Assembly (NCBI GenBank): GCA_003485765.1
Contig: DNHS01000043.1
Coordinates: forward strand, 182 to 29,228
Direction of reading: 5' to 3'
Length of the DNA: 29,047 nucleotides
From: Candidatus Omnitrophota bacterium
Lineage (GTDB): Bacteria; Omnitrophota; Gorgyraeia; Gorgyraeales; Gorgyraeaceae
This document shows positions 21,508 through 29,047 of this stretch, in pieces. Both the position numbers and the translations under genes were made by a program. The notes beneath the pieces are model-generated. The model did no database searches. It was not told the DNA's origin and saw only the letters and a list, made by a program, of their open reading frames with translations. Positions within the stretch are counted from its first letter, which is position 1. Each line of letters opens with the position of its first letter.

Positions 21508-22343
21508 TACAAAGAATCTCTAATAGATTTGGCTCTGCTTAATAACCTCAGTAAATCCTGGCTATTATTACTTTTTAAAGCTGCTTCTATTTTAAACAAT
21601 TCTTTTTTTAATAGCCCAATATCCTTTATAATATTTTCTTTATTTGTCAAAAATATATCTTTCCATAGTTCTGGCTCGCCAGAAGCAATCCTTGTTGTAT
21701 CCTGAAACCCTCCTGCCGCAAGATCAATTCCTTTTCTTCCAATAGAATTCACAAGGCTCACAGCTGCTGCATGAGGCAGGTGGCTTATTTTTGAAAGCAG
21801 TCTATCATGCGCATCTACCGACATTACCCTGACCTTCATTCCAATATCTCCCCAGAATTTTTTAACCTTACTAAAGGCTTTTGGATTTACATTTCTTGTT
21901 TCTGTCAAAATGCAATACGCCCCTTTAAATAAATCTTTATCCGCAGATTTAATACCTGATCTCTCAGAACCTGCAATAGGATGACTGCCTACAAAATGCA
22001 TGCCTTTTAGTCCAGCTTTTTCTATATTCTTAACTATATATTTTTTTGTGCTGCCTGCATCAGTAAGAATAGCGCCTTTTTTTAAAAAAGGTACTGCTTG
22101 CTTAGCTATTCTAGCTATCTTGAAAACAGGGGTTGCGATAATTACAAGGTCTGAATCTCTTACGCCATCTTCCAAATCTAGTGTTGCAAAATCCACTATT
22201 TTATTCTTAATGGCTTGATTAATAGTGCTTTTTCTTCTTGAAACCCCTATAATCTCCTTCGCTAGCTTTTTTTCTTTTATCGCAAGAGCCAGCGACCCGC
22301 CAATCAACCCTAATCCTATAATAGTTATCCTTTTAAACATCAT
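21507..22343 (-). CDS. tyrA: Prephenate (or arogenate) dehydrogenase
   Basis: The enzyme oxidatively decarboxylates prephenate to 4-hydroxyphenylpyruvate with NAD(P)+ in tyrosine synthesis. The 278 residues have an N-terminal Rossmann motif GLGLIGGSLA (10-19), the family hallmark SHPIAGSERSG (120-130) with His121, and the helical dimer domain with HLPHAAA near 190. Length is normal for a single-domain enzyme without ACT. Two ATGs stand in tandem at 22343 and 22340. AGGA sits three bases from the first and six from the second, so the second (MFKRITI) is the likelier start. Palindrome R2 lies just upstream. Confidence 0.94.
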   Translation of the reverse strand: MMFKRITIIGLGLIGGSLALAIKEKKLAKEIIGVSRRKSTINQAIKNKIVDFATLDLEDGVRDSDLVIIATPVFKIARIAKQAVPFLKKGAILTDAGSTKKYIVKNIEKAGLKGMHFVGSHPIAGSERSGIKSADKDLFKGAYCILTETRNVNPKAFSKVKKFWGDIGMKVRVMSVDAHDRLLSKISHLPHAAAVSLVNSIGRKGIDLAAGGFQDTTRIASGEPELWKDIFLTNKENIIKDIGLLKKELFKIEAALKSNNSQDLLRLLSRAKSIRDSL

Positions 22344-22353
22344 CTTTCCTGAA

Positions 22354-22392
22354 CAACTTTACACTTCCGACATTGTCGGAAGTGTAAAGTTG
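22354..22392. repeat. Intercistronic palindrome R2 (39 nt, perfect)
   Basis: On the plus strand the arm CAACTTTACACTTCCGACA, a single T, and its exact reverse complement make a 19-bp perfect inverted repeat. It starts 3 nt after the aroF stop and ends 13 nt before the second ATG of tyrA. It has no T-run. It belongs to the same family as R1 at 20864-20904. Confidence 0.92.
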
Positions 22393-22395
22393 CTG

Positions 22396-23409
22396 CTATA
22401 GTTCCCGGCCGACTGCCTTAGCTACCGCCTTCAGCTCCTTCATCATAGCATCGAACTTATAAGGCACCAGGGACTGTTCTCCGTCAGAATACGCCTCTTC
22501 AGGATTCGGATGAACCTCTATTATTAATCCGTCTGCGCCAGCTGCAATAGCTGCCTTTGACATTGGGCTAACTAAATCCCACTTGCCAGTCCCATGGCTC
22601 GGATCCACAATAACAGGCAGATGAGTTAGCTGTTTAATAAGAGGCACTGCGTTTAGATCTAAAGTAAACCTTGTAGCATCTTCGAATGTCCTTATACCCC
22701 TCTCGCAAAGTATACAGTTAAAATTCCCTGCTGCAAGCACATATTCAGCTGACATCAGAAATTCTTTTATAGTTGCCGATATGCCCCTTTTTAGAAGCAC
22801 GGGCTTCTTGGAAAGCCCCACTTCTTTAAGCAAATTAAAATTTTGCATGTTCCGCGCGCCCACCTGAAGGATATCGGCGTATTTTTCAACCATTTTCACA
22901 TCGCGCGTATCCATTACTTCAGTCACAATCTTCATGCCAGTCTCTTTTTTTACGTCCATTAAGAATTTCAAGCCTTTTTCACCTAATCCCTGAAAACTAT
23001 AAGGCGAACTCCTGGGCTTAAACGCTCCTCCTCTTAAAATACCAGCGCCTGCTTTTTTTACCTTCTTGGCTACTTCAAGCAGCATCTCAAAACTCTCCAC
23101 AGAGCAAGGCCCTGCCATAATAGCTATTTTTTTACCGCCTATTTTTATACCTTCCACATCTACGATACTGTTCTCTGGCTTAAATTCTCTGGAAACAAGC
23201 TTATAAGGCTTCAGGATTGGCATTACTTTTTCAACGCCCGGAAAAGCCTCCAATGGCTGCACCCTTAAGACGTCTTCCTCTCCTATAACGCCTATAATAG
23301 TGCGCTCAACTCCTCTTGAAACCATGGTCTTCAAGCCAAGCTTTTTAACCTTTTCTATTATATGGTCTATCTGTTTCTTTGTCGCATCTGGACGTAAAAC
23401 TATAATCAT
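22396..23409 (-). CDS. aroF: 3-deoxy-7-phosphoheptulonate (DAHP) synthase, type I-beta
   Basis: The first shikimate-pathway enzyme condenses phosphoenolpyruvate and erythrose 4-phosphate. The 337 residues carry an N-terminal ferredoxin-like/ACT-like regulatory domain (about 1-70), as in Thermotoga-type enzymes. A TIM barrel follows with AGPCSVES (metal ligand C102), GGAFKPRSSPYSFQG (127-141), DPSHGTGK (about 273-280) and an EVHPNPEEAYSDG metal/substrate loop. The extra N-terminal domain suggests feedback inhibition by Tyr or Phe. AGGGGG lies six bases before the ATG. It lies 10 nt after the aminotransferase gene. Confidence 0.95.
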   Translation of the reverse strand: MIIVLRPDATKKQIDHIIEKVKKLGLKTMVSRGVERTIIGVIGEEDVLRVQPLEAFPGVEKVMPILKPYKLVSREFKPENSIVDVEGIKIGGKKIAIMAGPCSVESFEMLLEVAKKVKKAGAGILRGGAFKPRSSPYSFQGLGEKGLKFLMDVKKETGMKIVTEVMDTRDVKMVEKYADILQVGARNMQNFNLLKEVGLSKKPVLLKRGISATIKEFLMSAEYVLAAGNFNCILCERGIRTFEDATRFTLDLNAVPLIKQLTHLPVIVDPSHGTGKWDLVSPMSKAAIAAGADGLIIEVHPNPEEAYSDGEQSLVPYKFDAMMKELKAVAKAVGREL

Positions 23410-23419
23410 TTAAAACCCC

Positions 23420-24499
23420 CTATAGTATTATTTTCTTGAGCTCCTTAATAAACCTCTTGTTCTCCGACTCTTTTCCAACAGTCACCCTTATAAAATTTTC
23501 CAGGCCCCAGGCTTTCATATTTCTCACGATCACGCCTTTTTTCAAAAGCCTTTCCGTTACCTCTCCTGATTTAGAGCCTATTTCTATTAATATAAAGTTG
23601 GTAACGCTAGGGACATATCTAATCCCCATTGCCTTGAATTCAGAATATAAAAACTTCTTGCCTTCTCTTACTGCTTTTTTAGACCTTACCAGAAAATCCT
23701 TGTCTTTTAAAGCCCCTATTGCTCCTATCTGCGCAAGCGAATTCACATTAAAAGGCTCCCTGACAGCCTCCATATATTTTATTATTTCCGGACTTGATAC
23801 GCCATACCCAACCCTCAGGCCTGCAAGGCCATATGCCTTTGAAAAAGTCCTTGTAACTATCAGGTTATTTTTCCCAAGATAATCAAGGCCATTCGGATAA
23901 TCCTGCTCCTCAACAAAATCAAAGTATGCCTCGTCCAGGAAAACTATTGTCTCGCCAGGCAGGCCTTTTAAAAAATCCTCAAGCTCATATCTTGTAACAT
24001 ACGTGCCGTTCGGATTATCAGGGTTTGCAATAAATACAACTTTCGTATTCTTAGTCACTGCATCCTTCATGGCTTTTAAATCATATTTAAAATAACGCAT
24101 AGGCACGACTTTTATCTTTGCGCCATGCGCGCTAGAAGCCGCTTCATACATAAGAAACGTTGGGCTTGCAACAACCACTTCATCGCCTTCGTTTACAAAT
24201 GCCCTCAGAATAAGCCCTATAATCTCGTCGGAGCCGTTTCCAAAAATAAACTGCTCTGGTTTTATTTTTAATTTCTTCGCAATCGCTTGCCGTAGATAAA
24301 AACAACCTCCTTCAGGATACCTGTTTATATTGCCTGCATATTTTCTGATTGCCTCTACAGCCTTTGGAGAAGGGCCCAATGGATTTTCATTAGAAGCCAT
24401 TTTAATAACATCCTGTAAACCCAATTCTCTTTTTACTTCTTCAATTGGCTTGCCTGGCTGGTATGGCTTTACATTTAAAACAGCTTTTCTTGGTAACAT
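23420..24499 (-). CDS. hisC: HisC-type PLP aminotransferase, probably aromatic amino acid transaminase
   Basis: The 359-residue fold-type I aminotransferase has the histidinol-phosphate aminotransferase signatures: SNENPLGPSP (36-45), NPDNPNGT (159-166), LDEAYFDF with D189, TRTFSKAYGLAGLRVGYG with PLP lysine K221, and a C-terminal FIRVTVG arginine. The sequence says HisC family. The position between pheA and aroF/tyrA suggests the main substrates are phenylpyruvate and 4-hydroxyphenylpyruvate, as for HisC in Bacillus. It may also serve histidine synthesis if no second copy exists. It lies 2 nt after pheA. Confidence 0.9.
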   Translation of the reverse strand: MLPRKAVLNVKPYQPGKPIEEVKRELGLQDVIKMASNENPLGPSPKAVEAIRKYAGNINRYPEGGCFYLRQAIAKKLKIKPEQFIFGNGSDEIIGLILRAFVNEGDEVVVASPTFLMYEAASSAHGAKIKVVPMRYFKYDLKAMKDAVTKNTKVVFIANPDNPNGTYVTRYELEDFLKGLPGETIVFLDEAYFDFVEEQDYPNGLDYLGKNNLIVTRTFSKAYGLAGLRVGYGVSSPEIIKYMEAVREPFNVNSLAQIGAIGALKDKDFLVRSKKAVREGKKFLYSEFKAMGIRYVPSVTNFILIEIGSKSGEVTERLLKKGVIVRNMKAWGLENFIRVTVGKESENKRFIKELKKIIL

Positions 24500-24501
24500 C
24501 T

Positions 24502-25563
24502 TTACACCCCTATAGGATACGACCCTAAAATTTTCAGATACGCAGACTTTTTTTCTAACTCTTCCAAAGCCCTCTTTACATTAGGACTCTGGCAGTGGCC
24601 CAGCATATCTATAAAGAAATAATATTCCCACGCCTTTCTTTTTGAAGGCCTGGATTCTATCTTTGTAAGGCTGACTTTATTTTTCTTAAAAGGCACCAGC
24701 ATATCGTGCAGTGCTCCGACCTTATCTTTCACATAACACATAATAGAAGTCCTGTCATTCTTTGTAGGCGCAGGTATTGTATTGCCTATGACAAGAAAGC
24801 GGGTCACATTATTTGCATTATCCTCTATATTCCTTGCGATTGCCTCCAAATTGTATTTCTCTGCCGCAAGGATGCTTGCAATCGCCGCGGCATTCTTTTC
24901 ATTTGATACAATTTCTGCAGCTTTACTTGTAGAAGAAACTTCAACTAGTTCAGCGCCGTGAAGATTCTCCTCAAGCCATATCCTGCACTGGCCAAACACT
25001 TCCTGTTTTGAATAAACCTTTTTTATAGACTTTAAATTGCCCCTCGCCAAAAGATTATGAGATATCTCCAACATTATCTCAGAGCATATCTTTAAATCAG
25101 AATTTATAAACATGTCCAGCGTATGGCTTATCACGCCTTCTGTAGAATTTTCTATAGGGACAACTCCATAATCTGATCTCTCAGCCTCTATTTCTCTGAA
25201 TACATCTGTAATGCTGGAACATGGAAAATATGTCACATTACTGCCGAATCTTTTTATCCCAGCCAGATGCGTAAATGTTGCCTCAGGCCCGAGATATGCT
25301 ATTTTTACATCCTTTTCCAGACTAAGAGAGCCTGACATTATTTCTTTGTATATTGCTTTTATTGCCTTATCAGAAAGCGGGCCATTATTTTTGCTCAACA
25401 CATTTGAATACACCTCGACCTCTCTGTCAGGCACATACACGCCCTTCCCGCTATGCTTCTTTAATTTGCCTATATCTTTGGCGAGAGCTGCCCTTTTATT
25501 CAATAACCCGACTATTTCCTTATCAAAGTTGTCTATTTTCCTGCGGAGGTTTGCTAAGCTCAT
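24502..25563 (-). CDS. pheA: Bifunctional chorismate mutase/prephenate dehydratase (P-protein)
   Basis: The protein makes phenylpyruvate from chorismate via prephenate. The 353 residues comprise an AroQ-type chorismate mutase helix domain (about 1-85, LRRKIDNFDKEIVGLLNKR and VPDREVEV), a prephenate dehydratase domain (about 87-262) starting IAYLGPEATFTHLA with VVPIENSTEGVI and the catalytic TRF at 254-256, and an ACT domain (about 272-348) with ESRPS at 303-307 for feedback by Phe. The start is supported by GAGGAGG six bases before ATG. It overlaps the end of scpB by 41 nt in another frame. Confidence 0.96.
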   Translation of the reverse strand: MSLANLRRKIDNFDKEIVGLLNKRAALAKDIGKLKKHSGKGVYVPDREVEVYSNVLSKNNGPLSDKAIKAIYKEIMSGSLSLEKDVKIAYLGPEATFTHLAGIKRFGSNVTYFPCSSITDVFREIEAERSDYGVVPIENSTEGVISHTLDMFINSDLKICSEIMLEISHNLLARGNLKSIKKVYSKQEVFGQCRIWLEENLHGAELVEVSSTSKAAEIVSNEKNAAAIASILAAEKYNLEAIARNIEDNANNVTRFLVIGNTIPAPTKNDRTSIMCYVKDKVGALHDMLVPFKKNKVSLTKIESRPSKRKAWEYYFFIDMLGHCQSPNVKRALEELEKKSAYLKILGSYPIGV

Positions 25564-26137
25564 TTTGAGCCTCCTCTTTTTTTTGTAAATGTTCTGGTAA
25601 TTCTATATCTTTCTCTGTAAAATTAAACTCTTCTAATTTCGGGAGCTCGTCAAGGGAATTCAGGCCGAAATACTGCAGGAATTCCTGAGTGGTGCCGTAA
25701 ATAATAGGCCTTCCAACCGTTTCTCTTCTGCCCATAATCTTTACAAGATTTTTTTCAATCAGCGTCTTTAATACGCCGTCCACATTCACGCCTCTTATTG
25801 CCTCTATCTCAGGTTTGGTAGCAGGCTGTTTGTACGCTATGATTGCCAGTGTTTCAAGGCTTGGCCCTGAAAGCCTGTCAGCCCCGGCTGTCTTATATAA
25901 TTTTTTGAGCCACGGCGCAAACACAGTATCAGTTACTATTTGATAACCGCCGGCTATCTCTTTAATCCTCAATGCCCTGCCATGTGTTTCAAACTCACTA
26001 GTCAGCTCAGCTATGACGTCCTTTATTTCATTTGCGTCAGGCCCTTCCAGAACAATTCTAATCTCGCTCAAGAATAAAGGTTTATCGCTTACAAAAAGCA
26101 TTGCTTCGATTATATTTTTTATCTGCGTTCTTTCCAT
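25523..26137 (-). CDS. scpB: Segregation and condensation protein B
   Basis: ScpB dimers bind ScpA and regulate the Smc condensin complex in chromosome organisation. The 204 residues contain two winged-helix domains. The first begins IKNIIEAMLFVSDKPL. The second includes SLETLAIIAYKQPATKPEIEAIRGVNVDGVLKTL, the family hallmark, with GRRETVGRPIIYGTT after it. The C-terminal tail from about 165 is charged and probably disordered. The last 41 nt also encode the start of pheA. The start overlaps the scpA stop as TAATG. Confidence 0.95.
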   Translation of the reverse strand: MERTQIKNIIEAMLFVSDKPLFLSEIRIVLEGPDANEIKDVIAELTSEFETHGRALRIKEIAGGYQIVTDTVFAPWLKKLYKTAGADRLSGPSLETLAIIAYKQPATKPEIEAIRGVNVDGVLKTLIEKNLVKIMGRRETVGRPIIYGTTQEFLQYFGLNSLDELPKLEEFNFTEKDIELPEHLQKKEEAQNELSKPPQENRQL

Positions 26138-26862
26138 TATTCTATATTCAATCTGTGTTTTTCGTTTCGGACAATCTCTATATCGCTGAAATTTTGGTTC
26201 TGTACAACAAGTATCTCTTTTAATCTTATAAGTTCCAGCACTGCCAAAAATGTGGCTATTATCTCAAGTTTATTTTTGGAATTCTTAAAAAGATCTAAAA
26301 GGCTCATCACAGGAGTCTTTACAAGCATGTGCAAAAGGTCATGCACCTTTTGCTCAACAGTAAACTCATCCTTGATTATCTCCTGAAATATCTCTTTCGG
26401 GACATCCTTCAACACCCTGGTAAAGGCTGTTATCAGGTCAAATAAACTTGCCTCAAAGAAAACCTCTCCTGGCTCAACTTCAAAAGGGATATCCCTGGTA
26501 AACATCTTTTTTCTTTGGCCTTCCAGGCCCTGCAGGATCCCTGCAACCTCCTTGAATTTTTTATATTCTACAAGTCTGCGCACAAGCTCTTCCCTTGGAT
26601 CCTCTTCCTCTTCAGGCAGAAGATCTTTCTCGTCAGGCGGCAGAAGCATCTTGCTTTTTATATGTATCAGGGTTGCGGCAATTACCAGGAACTCGCCTGC
26701 GATATTGAGGTCCAGCATACGCATGAGTTCAATGTATTCCAGGTATTGCTCTGTAATATCTGCTATCGGAATATCGTAAATATCTATCTCGTTCTTCTTG
26801 ATAAGATACAACAATAAATCCAGCGGGCCTTCAAAAACCTCTAATTTAACCTTATATGACAT
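26137..26862 (-). CDS. scpA: Segregation and condensation protein A (kleisin)
   Basis: This is the kleisin subunit that bridges Smc heads. The 241 residues open with the family signature FEGPLDLLLYLIKKNEIDIYDIPI (10-33). A helical N-terminal domain follows, then an acidic linker (about 75-92), and a C-terminal winged helix ending in VLELIRLKEILVVQNQNF. The length is usual for the family. Its stop and the scpB start share TAATG, and it directly follows trpS, so ScpA and ScpB should be made in coupled fashion. Confidence 0.95.
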   Translation of the reverse strand: MSYKVKLEVFEGPLDLLLYLIKKNEIDIYDIPIADITEQYLEYIELMRMLDLNIAGEFLVIAATLIHIKSKMLLPPDEKDLLPEEEEDPREELVRRLVEYKKFKEVAGILQGLEGQRKKMFTRDIPFEVEPGEVFFEASLFDLITAFTRVLKDVPKEIFQEIIKDEFTVEQKVHDLLHMLVKTPVMSLLDLFKNSKNKLEIIATFLAVLELIRLKEILVVQNQNFSDIEIVRNEKHRLNIE

Positions 26863-27845
26863 TAAATCATTCCTATTGCTTTCTTGACCTCACTCATTGT
26901 CTCAGACGCAACTTTTCGCGCTTTTACTGCTCCTTTTTCCAGAATTGAATAAATTTTATCCTTATCTTTTAATAAAGCTTCTCTTTTATGCCTGACATCA
27001 GCCAAATAATCAGAAATTATAGCGCCTAAATTTTTCTTGCATTCTGTGCAGCCGGCTTTTGCGTTTGAACAGTAATCATATACAACTGGCGCATATTCCT
27101 TTTTAAATAAATTATAATACGCGTATACATTGCATTTATCAGGATGGCCCTTGTCAGATAATTTTATCCTCTCAGGATCTGTAAACATTGCAGAGCATTT
27201 CTTTTTTATTGTTTCTTCGCTATCCCCCAGCGCAATAAAATTATCATAGGACTTGCTCATCTTTCTTCCGTCTATGCCAAGAAGCTTTGGAATTTTAGTA
27301 AGAAGCGGCTTTATAGAAGGAAATGTATTTCCGCCATACAGCCTGTTAAATTTAACTGCAATATCATTTGTAAGTTCGATATGCGGAACCTGATCTTTGC
27401 CAACAGGAACTGTATCTGCCTTATATATCAATATGTCTGCTGCCTGTAAAACAGGATAACCAAGGAATGCATACGTGTGCAATTCTCTTGTTGTAATTTC
27501 CCTGAGTTGTTCTTTATATGTCGGGCATCTCTCTAACCATCCAAGAGGGACAAAATTAGAAAACGCCATATATAATTCCAAATGCTCTTTTACATGAGAT
27601 TGCGCAAATACAGTGCTTTTCTCAGGATCTATGCCGCATGCTATCCAGTCACAAGCGCATTCTATAGTAAACTTTGAAAGCTTTGACGGGTCTTCATACT
27701 CGCTCATCATTGCATGCCAGTCTGCGACCATAAAGAAAGAATCATACTTATCTTGAAGATTAACCCAATTATCAAGTGCCCCAAATAAATGGCCCAGATG
27801 CAATGGCCCTGTCGGCCGCATCCCGCTTAATATACGACTTTTCAT
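26862..27845 (-). CDS. trpS: Tryptophan--tRNA ligase with putative [4Fe-4S] motif
   Basis: This class I synthetase charges tRNA-Trp. The 327 residues have HLGH at 16-19 and KMSKS at 195-199, and the Trp-specific GYPVLQAADILIY and VGKDQVPHIELT segments. Cysteines C238, C259, C266 and C269 form C-x20-C-x6-C-x2-C. This closely resembles the C-x22-C-x6-C-x2-C that binds a [4Fe-4S] cluster near the anticodon-binding region in Thermotoga maritima TrpRS. The start overlaps the infB stop (TAATG). There is no leader in which a T-box or trp attenuator could sit. Confidence 0.95.
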   Translation of the reverse strand: MKSRILSGMRPTGPLHLGHLFGALDNWVNLQDKYDSFFMVADWHAMMSEYEDPSKLSKFTIECACDWIACGIDPEKSTVFAQSHVKEHLELYMAFSNFVPLGWLERCPTYKEQLREITTRELHTYAFLGYPVLQAADILIYKADTVPVGKDQVPHIELTNDIAVKFNRLYGGNTFPSIKPLLTKIPKLLGIDGRKMSKSYDNFIALGDSEETIKKKCSAMFTDPERIKLSDKGHPDKCNVYAYYNLFKKEYAPVVYDYCSNAKAGCTECKKNLGAIISDYLADVRHKREALLKDKDKIYSILEKGAVKARKVASETMSEVKKAIGMI

Positions 27846-29047
27846 TACTTATTCAATCTCCTTGCCACTTTCCTGATTTCAATCGCTTCTATCAGATCGC
27901 CTTTTTGTATATCCTTGAACCCAAGGCTTATCCCGCACTCAAAACCTTCCTTTGCCTCTTTTAAATCATCCTTAAAATGTTTCAATGAACTCATTTTGCC
28001 TTTAAAGACAATTTCTTTCTCCCTTATAAGCTTGCATATTGCATCGCGCGGAATCCTGCCTTTTAAAATAAAACAGCCTGCCACAACGCCTATCTTTGAG
28101 ACATTAAAAACCTGCCTGATCTCTGCCCTGCCTAAAAAAACCTCTTCTATGACAGGCTCCAGCATCCCCTCCATGGCAGCCTGAATCTCGTTCACTATCT
28201 CATAAATTATACTGTAAATCCTTATCTCAACTTCTTCCTGTTTCGCAAGCGCTTTCGCTTCACCGGTTGGGTTAATATGAAAACCTATTATTATAGCGTT
28301 TGAAGCAGAAGCCAGCATTACGTCAGATTCATTAATATCTCCTACCTGGCCGTGTATAACAGAAAGCTTTACTTCTTCTGTGCTTAATTTTTCAAGAGAA
28401 TCTTTTATCGCTTCCAGCGACCCCTGCACGTCCGCTTTTATAACTATCTTTAATTCCTTCACTTCTCCGACTTTTATTTTATTATACAGCTCTTCAAGAG
28501 TAACCTTGGAAGTTTTGCCTGCGAGTTTTTTCCTTTCCGATTCCATCTGCCTTGTAGTTACAATATCTCTCGCCTTTTTCTCGTCAGCTATTACGTAAAA
28601 TTTTTCTCCTGCCTGCGGAACCCCGGATAGCCCCAATATCTCAACCGGTTTTGCAGGCCCTGCTTCTGTAACTCTCCGGCCTTTATCATCCAGCATTGCC
28701 TTTATCCTGCCGTAATTAAGGCCTGCCATAACTATATCGCCTATCCTTAAAGTGCCGTTTGAAACAAGGACCGTTGCAATAGGCCCTTTGCCTTTAGAAA
28801 GCTCTGCTTCTATCACTATTCCTATAGCGGGTTTATCAGGATTTGCTTTTAATTCCAGCAATTCAGCCTCAAGAAGCAGCATCTCCAGTAAATCATCAAT
28901 CCCCTGGCCTGTTTTTGCAGAAACTCCCACTGTAATAGTTTTTCCGCCCCATTCTTCAGGATTCAGATTATGGTCAGCCAATTGTTTTTTGACCTTGTCT
29001 AAATTTATATTCTGCTTATCAATTTTATTTATCGCAACTACTATTGT
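27845..29047 (-). CDS. infB: Translation initiation factor IF-2, C-terminal 400 residues (5' end outside window)
   Basis: This GTPase delivers initiator fMet-tRNA to the 30S subunit. The frame is open to the window edge and begins TIVVAINKIDKQNIN, so the G4 motif NKID (7-10) and the G5 motif SAK (43-45) are visible; G1-G3 and the N-terminal part lie beyond. Domain II follows at about 75-170, domain III at about 185-290 and the fMet-tRNA-binding C-terminal domain at about 300-395. A TTG at 28979-28981 can be read as a start, but it lies inside the G domain and is not one. It overlaps trpS as TAATG. Confidence 0.96.
   Translation of the reverse strand, partial: TIVVAINKIDKQNINLDKVKKQLADHNLNPEEWGGKTITVGVSAKTGQGIDDLLEMLLLEAELLELKANPDKPAIGIVIEAELSKGKGPIATVLVSNGTLRIGDIVMAGLNYGRIKAMLDDKGRRVTEAGPAKPVEILGLSGVPQAGEKFYVIADEKKARDIVTTRQMESERKKLAGKTSKVTLEELYNKIKVGEVKELKIVIKADVQGSLEAIKDSLEKLSTEEVKLSVIHGQVGDINESDVMLASASNAIIIGFHINPTGEAKALAKQEEVEIRIYSIIYEIVNEIQAAMEGMLEPVIEEVFLGRAEIRQVFNVSKIGVVAGCFILKGRIPRDAICKLIREKEIVFKGKMSSLKHFKDDLKEAKEGFECGISLGFKDIQKGDLIEAIEIRKVARRLNK

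Noticed and set aside
20864..22392. The two palindromes as Rho-independent terminators
   Set aside because: Neither stem is followed by a run of T on either strand, both have almost no loop, and both lie inside an operon whose downstream genes have no promoter in the gaps.
26862..27860. T-box or trp-type attenuator in front of trpS, and likewise in front of tyrS
   Set aside because: trpS overlaps infB and tyrS is 2 nt from rpsA, leaving no leader sequence.
27845..28981. IF-2 as a complete 378-aa gene starting at TTG
   Set aside because: The frame stays open to the window edge and encodes VVAINKID just upstream, so the TTG is an internal Leu codon and the gene is truncated by the window.

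Overview
All genes in this window lie on the minus strand, so the text below follows transcription from high to low coordinates. The 500-kDa-class fusion protein, the repeated N-terminal leader and the compact housekeeping operon suggest a Candidatus Omnitrophota-type (OP3) bacterium. That assignment is inference from recalled protein style, not a database match. It is certainly a bacterium: it has sigma70-type promoter boxes, Shine-Dalgarno sites, IF2, ScpAB and the MEP-pathway IspH.

Region 1 (29047 to 17278) is a tightly packed housekeeping operon: infB (its 5' part lies outside the window), trpS, scpA, scpB, pheA, a hisC-type aminotransferase, aroF (DAHP synthase), tyrA, plsC, ispH, rpsA and tyrS. 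Most junctions are TAATG overlaps or gaps of 2-10 nt. Five of these genes serve Phe/Tyr synthesis or charging with Tyr, and trpS adds Trp charging. Two junctions are wider, and each holds a ~40-nt near-perfect palindrome of one family. The two copies differ at positions that covary across the stem, and each ends 13 nt before the next start codon (for tyrA, counting from its second ATG).

Region 2 (17277 to 17164) is a 114-nt intergenic gap. It holds a textbook promoter (TTGACA, 17-nt spacer, TATACT) whose spacer carries the perfect palindrome GAAAACGTTTTC, a LacI/GalR-type operator candidate.

Region 3 (17163 to 203) is a two-gene operon. The first gene encodes 986 aa: a signal-peptide-like leader, a phosphofructokinase of PPi-dependent type and a uridine-kinase-like P-loop kinase. 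The second encodes 4657 aa: the same leader, a ChaN/TraB-like region, a MoaD/ThiS-like ubiquitin fold, a region with an HExxxH motif, a GltD/NfnB-like flavoprotein, a PyrK/SudB/NfnA-like flavoprotein, a 2[4Fe-4S] ferredoxin, and the beta, gamma and alpha parts of a pyruvate-type 2-oxoacid:ferredoxin oxidoreductase. On one chain this could carry electrons from pyruvate through TPP, Fe-S and flavin to NAD(P)H. The two genes therefore place an early step and the final oxidation of glycolysis in one transcription unit, both behind the same export-like leader. This is the most unusual system in the window. A Rho-independent terminator at 36-65 closes the operon.

No convincing plus-strand genes, tRNAs, rRNAs, CRISPR arrays or insertion sequences were seen.
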